Source of the DNA: Planctomycetota bacterium
GTDB lineage: Bacteria > Planctomycetota > UBA1135 > JADKAF01
Reading direction: 5' to 3'
Assembly: GCA_016719295.1 (NCBI GenBank)
Contig: JADKAF010000001.1
Coordinates: forward strand, 5,022,001-5,086,000
Length of the DNA: 64,000 nt
The notes below the pieces were generated by a model. That model ran no database searches. It was not told the origin of the DNA and saw only the letters and a list, made by a program, of their open reading frames with translations. Below, in pieces: positions 18,681 through 27,047 of this stretch. Position 1 is the stretch's first letter, and each line of letters starts with the position of its first letter. Made by a program: the position numbers and the translations under genes.

Positions 18681-19308
18681 GCTTGATGGCGAGGTTGGCG
18701 AGCAGGTCGGCGACGTTGTCGCAATGGTCGATGGCGTGCTCCAGGTCGTCGAGGGCTTCCTTCTCCCGGAGGAGCTTCCGGAAGTCGCCGTGCGACTCGC
18801 GGAAGAGCTCGCTGATCGCCGCGCGGTAGATCGCATCGGCGTCCTTCTCGACCTGCCGCACGGCGCGGCCCTCGTCCATCAGCTCCGCGTAGCGGTGCTG
18901 GCGCAGATGCGGGACCGCCTCGCGGATCATCGCCGTGACGCGCACGAGCTGGTGCATCAAGTCGATCATGGGCTTCGTCGGGCGATCGATGTGGTAGAGG
19001 CTGAACGCGCGCGCGGTGAGATTCGCGAGGTCGACGATGTCGTCGATCTCGGCCGTCAGACGATGCAAGTCCTCTCGATCGATCGGTGTGACGAAGGTCT
19101 TCGCCAGGGCCTGCTCCATGCGCCGCACGACATCGTCGGCGGCATGCTCGATCTGCTGTACGTTGTCCCGGACTTCTGCCGCTGGCAGATCCTGGAAGCG
19201 CGCGAGCGCCACGGCAGCCTCGTGGGAGAGGCGGCCCAGCTCCTCGAGCATGTCGTAGAAGTGCTCCTCCCGGGGGAGGAGCCAGCGAATGAATCTCTGG
19301 ATGCCCAT
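18673..19308 (-). CDS. DUF47 / PhoU-like phosphate transport regulator
   Basis: A 211-residue all-helical cytoplasmic protein of the DUF47 (PhoU-like) family that pairs with PiT transporters as a putative regulator. The start MGIQRFIRWLLPREEHFYDMLEEL matches the family opening (IR-x-LLP-x-E-x-x-F), so I preferred it to an upstream ATG at 19350. Two three-helix bundles follow, with acidic metal-binding positions of PhoU type in IEHAADDVVRR and EKDADAIYR. The 3' end overlaps the pit start by eight bases, indicating translational coupling. Confidence 0.9.
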   Translation of the reverse strand: MGIQRFIRWLLPREEHFYDMLEELGRLSHEAAVALARFQDLPAAEVRDNVQQIEHAADDVVRRMEQALAKTFVTPIDREDLHRLTAEIDDIVDLANLTARAFSLYHIDRPTKPMIDLMHQLVRVTAMIREAVPHLRQHRYAELMDEGRAVRQVEKDADAIYRAAISELFRESHGDFRKLLREKEALDDLEHAIDHCDNVADLLANLAIKHG

Positions 19309-19409
19309 CGCGGCGCATTCCAGCGCAACGAGGGTGGCGCTGTCGAACATCCAGCGCTTTCGCTGCGAGTTCGGCTTCGGTTCTGGCCGGGCTCTGCGGC
19401 CACTTGACT

Positions 19410-20363
19410 TCAGATCACCAGTCGCCCGCGCTTGGCGGCGAGCGCGATCTCCGCCCGCGTCCCCGAGTTGAACTCGAGGAAGTCCTGCTCGATCCCGTCG
19501 CTGAAGATGACGCCGTTCTCGCCCATCCGCGACTCGAGCACGAGCGGCTGGTCGCGGGTGACGCGACCGAAGAGGATCGAAGTGCCGGTGGTCCGGCTCG
19601 GGAAGGGCTCGCGCACGGTGAAGTGCAGGTAGTCCGCTTCCCAGGGCACCTGCAAGCGGGTGTTCGCCTTCGAGCGCCTCTCCAGCGGCGTCGCCTGACC
19701 GGACTCCGCGGCGATCCGCGCGGCCCCCGTCATCAAGCTGCGGAACCAGCCCGTCGAGCCGAGTCCGGTGGAGACGATGACCCCGCTCGAGGAATGCACC
19801 TCGCGCTGCTCGCCCCAGTGGATCTCGTAGCGCGCGGAGGCGTGCGTGCGCATACCGAGGAACAAGTCGTTCACGGCGAGGAGCCGGAGGCCCGTGTTGA
19901 GGCGGGCCTCAGCCATGGTCACCTCGCGCAGCTTGCGTCCGTCGCACAGGAGCTCGCGCATCACGCGCGCGAGGTCGGGCACGCGGAAGGGCAGGAGCTG
20001 ACCATCCCAGCGCGCGGGGTCGGGGTTCACGCCGACGAGCGGCTGGCCGTCCAGATACTTCAGCGTGTTCGCGACGAGGCCGTCCTGGCCGATCGCGACG
20101 ACCAAGTCCTCCGGTCCGAACAGGAAGTTCGGCAGGAACGAGCGCTGCACGAGCTGCACGCGCCCGACCTCCTCGAGGGAGCGCTGCGCGGCCTCCACCG
20201 CGGCGCGGTAGATCTCGTCCTCGCGCTCGTAGTCGGAGAAATCCCCGCCGAGGCGCGTCACGTAGAACTCGGCTTGCGACTTCGTCGCGAAGCGCGCCTC
20301 GAGCTCCATGAGCCGCGTCGAGCGCACGACGAGGATGATCTTGCGCTCGGAGAGCCGGCTCAT
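19410..20363 (-). CDS. NAD-kinase-like protein with altered GGDGT motif
   Basis: A 317-residue cytoplasmic protein with the outline of the ATP-NAD kinase fold. The nucleotide-binding segment DLVVAIGQDGLVANTLKYL (residues 86-104) aligns with the GGDGT motif but reads GQDGL, and PLVGVNPDP follows at the expected place. The second half has the beta-sandwich with GVIVSTGLGSTGW, matching the conserved T-x-x-GSTA-type stretch. The long helical N-terminus and the altered catalytic motif suggest a specialised paralogue; the activity is uncertain and it may bind dinucleotides without making NADP. Its ATG overlaps the stop of the upstream SPFH gene by four bases, so the two are co-translated. Confidence 0.75.
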   Translation of the reverse strand: MSRLSERKIILVVRSTRLMELEARFATKSQAEFYVTRLGGDFSDYEREDEIYRAAVEAAQRSLEEVGRVQLVQRSFLPNFLFGPEDLVVAIGQDGLVANTLKYLDGQPLVGVNPDPARWDGQLLPFRVPDLARVMRELLCDGRKLREVTMAEARLNTGLRLLAVNDLFLGMRTHASARYEIHWGEQREVHSSSGVIVSTGLGSTGWFRSLMTGAARIAAESGQATPLERRSKANTRLQVPWEADYLHFTVREPFPSRTTGTSILFGRVTRDQPLVLESRMGENGVIFSDGIEQDFLEFNSGTRAEIALAAKRGRLVI

Positions 20364-21385
20364 GTCTCGCCGGAGCGGCGCTGGAGGAGCTCGCGGAGGA
20401 GGTCGGGCGAGATGTTGAGCTGGCCGATCTTGTCCGCGCGTCCGGCGAGCTCCTGGAACGCGAAGGCGATGAGCTGCTCGGGCTTCATGCCCGTCGTGGC
20501 GAGTGCCTGCAGGACCTGGCCGTCGACGCTCGCGAGCGCCTTCATCGTGCTGGCGATGCCGTACGCACGCACATCGGCCTCGGCGCGGCTGTTCTCGGAG
20601 CTCAAGGCAACCAAGCGCTTCCGCTCGTCCTCGCGCTCGATGCTGGAGGCCAAGCGCGCTTGCTCGAGCTGCGCCTCCTTCTCCTGCACCGCGCGCTCGG
20701 CATCCATCTGCGTCTCGCGGATCTGCCGCTTCTTCAGCTCGACGGCGATCTCGGTGTTCAGCTCGTTCTCCTTGATGGCGCGCTCCTGCTCGACGGCGGA
20801 GTTGCGGCGCGCGTAGATCGCCTCGTCGGCTTCGCGCAGGAGCTGCTCGCGCATCTCGGCTTCGAGCGCACGCGCCGTCTCGGGCGTCGGCTTGATCGCG
20901 AGCAAGGAGAGCCCGAGCACCTCGAGGCCGAGGGAGACGAGCTCGGCGTGCGCTGCGATGCGCGAACGGATCTCGCCGACCAAGCGCTCCGCCGCGCGCA
21001 GCGCCTCGCGCAGCGGCAGCTTCTCGATCTCGTCGCGTGCGAGGACGTGCACGAGGTTGATCACGCGCTGCGCGAGCTTCTCGGGGTCCTTGGACGCGTA
21101 GCTCCTGCCGTCGGGCAAGAGCGTGAAGTTCATGAGCGCAGCCAGCTTCTGCGGGTCGGCGATGCGGTAGGTCACCTGACCCTGCAAGCTCACCGCCTGA
21201 TAGTCCGCCGTCTTCTCCTCGAAGATGAACGGCACTTCGGCGCTGCCGAGCGGCACGGCGACGAGCGAGTTCGTCGGCGAGAAGTAGAAGAACGAGAGCC
21301 CCGCCCCCTGACGTACGACCTTGCCTCCGCGGTACTGGAGGACATGGGTCGTGGGCGGGATCTTCACGAAGCGGAAGCCGAGCAT
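20360..21385 (-). CDS. SPFH/band-7 domain protein
   Basis: A 341-residue protein with an SPFH (stomatin/prohibitin/flotillin) domain in the first half: a short strand-rich start (RFVKIPPTTHVLQYRGGK), EVPFIFEEKTADYQAVSLQGQVTYRI, and LALIKP-type GLEVLGLSLLAIKPTPE. The second half is a long charged coiled coil (about residues 175-265, rich in E, R, A), as used for oligomerisation. There is no clear transmembrane helix at the N-terminus, so it probably attaches peripherally or is cytosolic. AGGAG lies upstream of the ATG. It forms a tight two-gene unit with the NAD-kinase-like gene (ATGA overlap). Confidence 0.85.
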   Translation of the reverse strand: MLGFRFVKIPPTTHVLQYRGGKVVRQGAGLSFFYFSPTNSLVAVPLGSAEVPFIFEEKTADYQAVSLQGQVTYRIADPQKLAALMNFTLLPDGRSYASKDPEKLAQRVINLVHVLARDEIEKLPLREALRAAERLVGEIRSRIAAHAELVSLGLEVLGLSLLAIKPTPETARALEAEMREQLLREADEAIYARRNSAVEQERAIKENELNTEIAVELKKRQIRETQMDAERAVQEKEAQLEQARLASSIEREDERKRLVALSSENSRAEADVRAYGIASTMKALASVDGQVLQALATTGMKPEQLIAFAFQELAGRADKIGQLNISPDLLRELLQRRSGET

Positions 21386-21425
21386 CGTTCGCTCCTGGGA
21401 TGAACCACTCGAGAGCAGTCGCAGT

Positions 21426-22163
21426 CTACGGCAGCACGCGGATCCGCAGATCCCGGAACTCCACCGGCGAGCCCTCCGACTCGAGGCAGAGATAGCCCTT
21501 GCTGGGCTTGCACGCCGTGCCGCCCGAGACCTCCTCGCCGTTCACCCAGAGGCGCACTTCGCCGTCGATCGCGCGGACGTAGTAGTGGTTCCACTCGCCG
21601 ACGCCGCGCGAGAGCTCCCGCGTCGGGAAGCTGCGCTTCTTGTCGGGCGCCACCGGCGGGAAGGGCTGCATGTCGGCGGCTCCGACCGGGAACACATCGC
21701 CGTGGCACGTGAACCAATCGGCCTTCCGCTTCCCGCCCTCTTCGTAGGCTTCCTTGTAGCCCAGGTCGAGCACCTGCACCTCGATGCCGCCGGGCAGGCG
21801 CCCTTCGCCGCGCTCGAGCGCCTGGATCGATTCGGGGATCGCCCAGACGAAGATGCCGGAGTTGCCGGCCTTCTTCAGGTGCCGCCACTGCACGCTGAGC
21901 TCGAAGTTCTCGAGCTGCTCCTTCGTGCGCACGACGCCGACGGGATTGCCGCTGCAGTGGATGACGCCGCTCTCCCACCGGAACGTGTCCTGCGCGCAGT
22001 TCACCTTGGTGAACTCGTGCTCCTCCATCGCGCGCCAACCGGGTCCGCGCCCATCGACGAAGGCGCGCGGCGGTGTGGCTGTCTTTTCGTCGGCGGAATC
22101 CTGGCGCGCGAGACCGTAGCCCGCGATCGCGATCGCGGCGAACCAGAGCAGGTGCTTCGACAT
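21426..22163 (-). CDS. Secreted DUF1080 (3-keto-disaccharide hydrolase-like) protein
   Basis: A 245-residue exported protein with a signal peptide (IAIAGYGLARQ) and a concanavalin-like DUF1080 sandwich, very common in Planctomycetota. Recognisable stretches are FRWESGVIHCSGNPVGVVRT, NFELSVQWRH, NSGIFVWAIPE, GGIEVQVLD, EWNHYYVRAIDGEVRLWVNGE and SPVEFRDLRIRVLP. Family members cleave 3-keto-glycosides or simply bind sugars. Strong GGAGG precedes the ATG. It lies 40 bases upstream of the SPFH gene on the same strand; a functional link is not apparent. Confidence 0.88.
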   Translation of the reverse strand: MSKHLLWFAAIAIAGYGLARQDSADEKTATPPRAFVDGRGPGWRAMEEHEFTKVNCAQDTFRWESGVIHCSGNPVGVVRTKEQLENFELSVQWRHLKKAGNSGIFVWAIPESIQALERGEGRLPGGIEVQVLDLGYKEAYEEGGKRKADWFTCHGDVFPVGAADMQPFPPVAPDKKRSFPTRELSRGVGEWNHYYVRAIDGEVRLWVNGEEVSGGTACKPSKGYLCLESEGSPVEFRDLRIRVLP

Positions 22164-22302
22164 CGAGTCCTCCGTGCCTTCGGTGGGTGGCGCGCGAGCT
22201 AGGCGCGCGCGCTCAGCATGCCGAAGGCGCGGAGGATTGTCTTGGCCTCACTGGAGCAGCGTCCGCAACTCCTCCGAGAGGTCACGAATCGACGAAGCGC
22301 TA

Positions 22303-22806
22303 CTAGAGTCTCTCGCGAAGCCAATCGCGCGCCGCGCGCCAGCCCTTCTCCACGCTGCTGAGAGAGATGCCGAGGTGCTCGGCAATCTCCGCTTGGGCCA
22401 GCCCGCCGTAGAACTGCAGCTCCACGATCTGGTGCTGGCGCGGCGAGATGCGCCGAAGCGCTTCCAGCGCATCCTCGAGCTCGAGCACGTCGAGCGTGGA
22501 GTCAGGCAGCGCCGGATCGATGTGCACGAGCTCGACGCGTTGCGCTGCTCCTCCGCGCTTCAAGCTCTTCTTCCGCCGTGCGTGATCCACGAGGATGTGG
22601 CGCATCAGCCCCGCGGCGCGCGCTTTGCAGGCCAGCAGCGAGGCGCCGTCCGACGCGCTCCGCAGCGAGCGCAGCACCGCCTCGTTGATCAAGGCGGTGG
22701 GTGTCAGAGTGTGGCCGGGACGCTCGTTCTGTAGGTAGCTCACGGCGAGGGCACGGAGCTGCTCCAGCGCAGCTTGGTTCTTCTGCGCGTCCTCTAGATC
22801 GCTCAT
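22303..22806 (-). CDS. ECF-type RNA polymerase sigma factor
   Basis: A 167-residue extracytoplasmic-function sigma factor of the planctomycete HAF type. Region 2 includes HTLTPTALINEAVLR and ARAAGLMRHILVDHARRK, a signature of this subgroup. Region 4 is LRRISPRQHQIVELQFYGGLAQAEIAEHLGISLSSVEKGW, the -35 helix-turn-helix. It lies 21 bases downstream of the kinase-FGE gene in the same orientation, so the kinase is translated first. This is the reverse of the order in the other two sigma/kinase pairs here. The kinase may act on or relay signals to the sigma factor; this is inferred from the pairing alone. Confidence 0.9.
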   Translation of the reverse strand: MSDLEDAQKNQAALEQLRALAVSYLQNERPGHTLTPTALINEAVLRSLRSASDGASLLACKARAAGLMRHILVDHARRKKSLKRGGAAQRVELVHIDPALPDSTLDVLELEDALEALRRISPRQHQIVELQFYGGLAQAEIAEHLGISLSSVEKGWRAARDWLRERL

Positions 22807-22827
22807 GGGCTTTGCTTCGCGAGAGAT

Positions 22828-25575
22828 TCATGGCCGGAGCGAGGCCGCGGGTCGGGCCCCTATTTCGGAGAACTTGTCCTCGCGCCGGTACGAGGATCGC
22901 CAAGACGAGCGAGCCCAACTCGCCGGATAGCAATAGGCGCCGCCACGATAGGCTCGATTGTCGTTGCGCTCCTTGGTGAAGTGCCCATCTTCGCCGCTGG
23001 GTTTGTCTTCCGAGTAGTAGACCCACGCGTCGAGGCACCACTCGAAGAGGTTTCCATGCATCTCGTGGAGGCCGAATGGATTCGCCGGGGTTTCGCCTAC
23101 CGGCGCCTGCACCGCATGGCCGTCGTCCCAGGCCTCGACTTTATTGTTCGGGATCAGACCCCTAGCCTGGTAACTCGCATCGCAGAGATTGAATTGCTGC
23201 AAGAACTCCGCGCTCGCGTCTCCGCTCCACCAGGGATCGTCAGTTCCAGCGCGGCAGGAATACTCCCAGCGCGCCTCGGTGGGGAGGCTCAGGCCGACGC
23301 ACCTGAGGACCTCTTGGCATTCAACCCAGCTGATCCTTTCCACGGGATAAGAGAGATCGATCTCCTGCTTCACATCTTTGCGGCCGGCATAGATGTAGCT
23401 CGGGTTATTGCCGGTGATCCGATGCCACTGCCCTTGCGTCAGCTCGTACTTCGAGAGCAGGAAGGGCGCGAGCTGGACCCCTTCGATCACAGGCGCTTCC
23501 GCCTCCAGTGCTTGCGGGTCGTGATGAATCGGGGCCTTTGAATCGTGCGATGCGCCCATGTTGAAGCGGCCACCGGGGATCAGCACGAGCACGATGCCGG
23601 TCTCTCCCGTTACGATCCATCGCGAAGAGCTGACCGCGGGGTAGGCCGGCTGCGGCAGAGGACGCGCTCCGCTCCCAACGTGCCAGAACTCCTGCAAGTG
23701 GCTGACGGGATCGGCGCCCAAGGGCACGAGCCCGTCTTGCGGCGCGATGCGGAGATTCCCGTAGCGCTCGCTTTGCGCGATCTCCTCCACGCAGCGCTCC
23801 CATGCAGCGGCTTCGCTCGCGACGGTGGCTTCGACGCGGCGCGCCTGCTCGAGCCTCCGACGCACCGCAGGGATGGTCGTGAGAGCGACTTGCAAGGTGT
23901 CGGGAGCTGAGCCCGCATCGTCGCGGAAGCCGATCAGCGCCGTGATCAATCGAGCGATCTGACTGCGTCTCCATCGCAACTGGATCGGAGTGAGTGTCGC
24001 GGCCCCAGCGGGTTCCTGCTCGAGGGCTCTGCCGTCCCTCTCGATCTCGGGCAACGCCGAGACCAAGCGCTCGGCCTCGACCAACCATGCTTCCATCGCG
24101 GGCGCGAGCTCCGGCGAGATCGGATAGAGCTTTCTCGCGCGCTCCTCTAGCTCGCGGAGCTCCTCCATCCTGGAGAGCGCCAGGATCTCCTGCAGATACC
24201 TCGTGGTGCGTTGCGCGGCATCGCGCTCGCGCGCGTAGAAGACCAGGCTCGCTCCCAGGCCGACGATCAACGCGACGAGCGCCAAGGCAGCGGCGGCGGC
24301 AAAGGCTCGATTTCTTGCGACCCACTTGCGCAGCTCCGCGAGCGGACCCGTGACGTGGGCGCGCACCACGCGTCCCGCCAAGAAGTCTCGAAGGTCACGC
24401 GAGAGCTCGCCCATGCTCGCGTAGCGCTGCGCGACCTTTCGCGCCATGGCCTTCTCGCAGATCGCGACGAGCTCGGGAGGCGCGTTCGGCTCGAGCCTTG
24501 CTACGGGCGTCGGGGGCCCTGCCAGCAGCGAATCGAGCACCGATTCCGGACGTACGTTGGCACCGGGCTCTTGATAGGGCTCGTATCCCGTGAGCAAGGT
24601 GTAGAGCAGCGCGCCTACAGAGTAGATGTCCGTCGCCGGACCAACCTCCTCGATGCGCCCGAAGCCCTGCTCCGGCGACATGAAGCTCGGCGTGCCGAGG
24701 ATGGTTCCCGCCTGCGTCGTACTCGAGCTGCCTTGGCGCTTCTTCGATCGGTCCGTGTGGATCACGGTATGAGCGGCGGAGGACCCGACACGCGGGCGAC
24801 CGGCCTTCTCCTCGGCCTGGCCTTGGACCTTGGCCAACCCCCAGTCCATCACGTAGACCTCGCCGAAGCGTCCGACCATGATGTTCGAAGGCTTGATATC
24901 GCGGTGCACCACGTCGCGCTCATGCGCGAAGGCCAGCGTATCGCAGACCTTCAGGATCACCTCGAGCGCACGCGAGCTGTCCCAGTCGTTCTTCTTCTCC
25001 CGCGCGTAGCGGAAGATCTCGCCCGCGGTGCGTCCTTTCACGAAGGGCATCGTGAAGTAGAGCCGTCCGTCCTCGTCGATGCCGACGTCGTAGACCGGGA
25101 TCACTCCGGGATGGTCGAGCTGGCTCGTGATCTGCGCCTCGGCGATGAAGCGCTCGAGCTTCGTCGGCGCGCCCGGGTCGACGGCGCTCGGCGCCGTCGA
25201 AGATCCCAGCATGACCTTCATGGCCACCGAGCGTCCCAGGTCATCGTCCCAGACGCGCTCGATGATCCCCATGCCGCCGCGGTTGATCTCCCGGCGGATG
25301 TCGTAGCGCCGGCTCGCGCCGGAGCGGTCGCGGAGCTTCTTCAACCGCTCGAGCGGCGGTGTCTGGATGCCCTTCAGCTCGGCGTCCTCGATCACCTTGG
25401 CGTGCTCGAGCAAGCGCCGCAGGGCCTCGACCTGCTCCGGATGCCGTTCGCCGAAGCGGCGCGCGCCTTCCTCACGCTCGGTCGGAGGTAGGTCGAGGAT
25501 CTCCAGGAGTCGGGAGTTGAATCGAACTTCGTCCGAGCTCCCCTTATCGGCGCGCTGGTTTTGGGGGGGAGGCAT
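22828..25575 (-). CDS. Ser/Thr kinase fused to a formylglycine-generating-enzyme domain
   Basis: A 915-residue membrane protein. The N-terminal 90 residues are charged and helical. The Hanks-type kinase domain runs from about 91 to 385: glycine loop NRGGMGIIERV, catalytic Lys 120 (AMKV), HRDIKPSN at 224-231, and the DFG motif changed to DWG at 244-246 as in many bacterial kinases. A single transmembrane helix lies near 430-455. The extracytoplasmic part is helical, then an FGE/SUMF1-like domain occupies the last about 235 residues (GGRFNMGAS, LTQGQWHRITG, YPVERISWVECQEV, LPTEARWEYSCRAG, GLHEMHGNLFEWCLD, AYRGGAYCY). In such fusions the FGE part more likely binds a ligand than modifies sulfatases. 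It pairs with the ECF gene 21 bases downstream. Confidence 0.9.
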   Translation of the reverse strand: MPPPQNQRADKGSSDEVRFNSRLLEILDLPPTEREEGARRFGERHPEQVEALRRLLEHAKVIEDAELKGIQTPPLERLKKLRDRSGASRRYDIRREINRGGMGIIERVWDDDLGRSVAMKVMLGSSTAPSAVDPGAPTKLERFIAEAQITSQLDHPGVIPVYDVGIDEDGRLYFTMPFVKGRTAGEIFRYAREKKNDWDSSRALEVILKVCDTLAFAHERDVVHRDIKPSNIMVGRFGEVYVMDWGLAKVQGQAEEKAGRPRVGSSAAHTVIHTDRSKKRQGSSSTTQAGTILGTPSFMSPEQGFGRIEEVGPATDIYSVGALLYTLLTGYEPYQEPGANVRPESVLDSLLAGPPTPVARLEPNAPPELVAICEKAMARKVAQRYASMGELSRDLRDFLAGRVVRAHVTGPLAELRKWVARNRAFAAAAALALVALIVGLGASLVFYARERDAAQRTTRYLQEILALSRMEELRELEERARKLYPISPELAPAMEAWLVEAERLVSALPEIERDGRALEQEPAGAATLTPIQLRWRRSQIARLITALIGFRDDAGSAPDTLQVALTTIPAVRRRLEQARRVEATVASEAAAWERCVEEIAQSERYGNLRIAPQDGLVPLGADPVSHLQEFWHVGSGARPLPQPAYPAVSSSRWIVTGETGIVLVLIPGGRFNMGASHDSKAPIHHDPQALEAEAPVIEGVQLAPFLLSKYELTQGQWHRITGNNPSYIYAGRKDVKQEIDLSYPVERISWVECQEVLRCVGLSLPTEARWEYSCRAGTDDPWWSGDASAEFLQQFNLCDASYQARGLIPNNKVEAWDDGHAVQAPVGETPANPFGLHEMHGNLFEWCLDAWVYYSEDKPSGEDGHFTKERNDNRAYRGGAYCYPASWARSSWRSSYRREDKFSEIGARPAASLRP

Positions 25576-26056
25576 GCGGCGGATCCAGAAGGGGAAAGGG
25601 CGGAGCGGATCGGCAGCGCTCCTTACGCCTGACGGGGCGCGGGCGGGCGAGCCGCGATGAAGGGACTCGAGTTCTCGGAAGCAGAGGAGGAGCTGTCAAG
25701 GTCGCGGCGGTCCGGAATCACCCTTCGCCAAGAGCGACTCGACGCCGCGGGAGAGTACGCTCTGCCGCGGTTGCCATCCCGGTAGAAGCTCGCCTAAGAC
25801 CCGGTCCAGACGAGCGGTGATCGGACGAGCAGCGAGGCAACTGCTACGCCGTCGGCGGACCGGGACCAACCCAGGTCGCTCGCGCGCCATGTCGCGAAGA
25901 ATCGCGCTCCGCGCTTACGGGTTTCAGCCCGAGTTTGCGCTATCTCAGCTCGAGCAGCGCTTCGCGCGAGCTAGCCCGGCTCGCCGGGCGCTGCCTTTCA
26001 GGATCCGTACGCATGCCGTAGACTCGCCTGGCTCCGGGCTTGGAACTCGTGGACAC
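25576..26056. other. Divergent intergenic region
   Basis: About 480 bases between the leftward kinase gene and the rightward IPT/TIG gene. It should hold both promoters. Short open frames exist, but none has a domain, a ribosome binding site or plausible composition. No inverted repeat stood out. Confidence 0.5.
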
Positions 26057-27022
26057 ATGAACGAACGCTCGATCCTCTCTCCGCGCCGTCTGCGCTGCGT
26101 GCGTGCGGCGGCCTCGTTGTGCGCGTTTTCTTTGGGACTCGGACTCGCGCGATACTGCCCCGCGCAGTCCGGAGCCTTCATGGGCTCGAGTTCTTTCGCC
26201 AGCCTGGCCCATGACCTGGGGGACACGCAACGCGCGATCAGCCAGGATAGCTCGGGGCGCATCCTGCATGTCGCGGAGTTCGCCATGGGGCAGGTCTCGA
26301 CGGGCTTCCTCGCCACGGGCAATGCCGGCACCCCGCGGGCCTATCAGGCCATCGGCGGGGTCTATCTCGTGGATCTCACCGTGCTGCAGCGCACGCCGAT
26401 GATCTTCGGGCTCGACCAGCGGAGTGGTCCGAAGTCGGGAGGAGATAGGGTCACGCTCTACGGCGCGTTCTTGAACTCTCCGGCGGGACAAGACCCGGCC
26501 ATCTGGATCCAGGGTACACGCGCGACTCAGCTGAACATCCTCGATGACGCTCGCATCGCGCTGACGATTCCGCAGGGTATAGAGCTTTCCAGCGGGAATC
26601 CGCTCGGAAGCGCTTCGCTCATCTACGCGTCGCGGCCCCTGACGAGCCCACCAGTGGTCAGCACCTTGCTCGAAGCCTACACCTACTTGCCGGCTCTCCG
26701 CGGTCCGCAGACCGTTCCCATCGGCAGCGCGTTTTGGATGGCTCTGGAAGACGTATCGGCGCCGCGCTTCATGGCTCTGTGGGTCGGCGTTTCCTCCGTG
26801 CAGTTCGCGGTGCCTCCGCTGGGTTCGGTCGCGATCTTCCCCCTGATCCCGGTGTTCACCGCCGCGGCACCGAGTGGGCGGCAGGCTCTTCAGTTAGTGG
26901 TCCCCGCGGATCCCAACCTGGTCGCCTACCAGGTGCTCTTCCAGGGGGTCTCACTCGACCCGAGCGCCATGGCGCTCCAGGGTAGCTTCACCAATGTGCT
27001 GACCGTGGGCTTCACGCCCTGA
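26057..27022 (+). CDS. Secreted IPT/TIG-domain protein
   Basis: A 321-residue exported protein. After an Arg-rich start and a hydrophobic signal segment (AASLCAFSLGLGLARYCPAQ) comes a region of unknown fold, then an IPT/TIG immunoglobulin-like domain (about 110-200): PMIFGLDQRSGPKSGGDRVTLYGAFL and ARIALTIPQG. The last about 100 residues (from TVPIGSAFWMALED) match the proposed shared C-terminal domain of other secreted proteins in this window. It lies 25 bases upstream of the collagen-like fibre gene, so the two are probably co-transcribed and may form one surface structure. Ligand unknown. Confidence 0.75.
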   Translation: MNERSILSPRRLRCVRAAASLCAFSLGLGLARYCPAQSGAFMGSSSFASLAHDLGDTQRAISQDSSGRILHVAEFAMGQVSTGFLATGNAGTPRAYQAIGGVYLVDLTVLQRTPMIFGLDQRSGPKSGGDRVTLYGAFLNSPAGQDPAIWIQGTRATQLNILDDARIALTIPQGIELSSGNPLGSASLIYASRPLTSPPVVSTLLEAYTYLPALRGPQTVPIGSAFWMALEDVSAPRFMALWVGVSSVQFAVPPLGSVAIFPLIPVFTAAAPSGRQALQLVVPADPNLVAYQVLFQGVSLDPSAMALQGSFTNVLTVGFTP

Positions 27023-27047
27023 TCAACTCCCATTCGGAGGACCAACC

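Noticed and set aside
25696..25890. Small leftward open frame in the intergenic region upstream of the kinase-FGE gene
   Set aside because: Arg/Leu/Pro-rich with no domain or ribosome binding site; no conservation evidence available.
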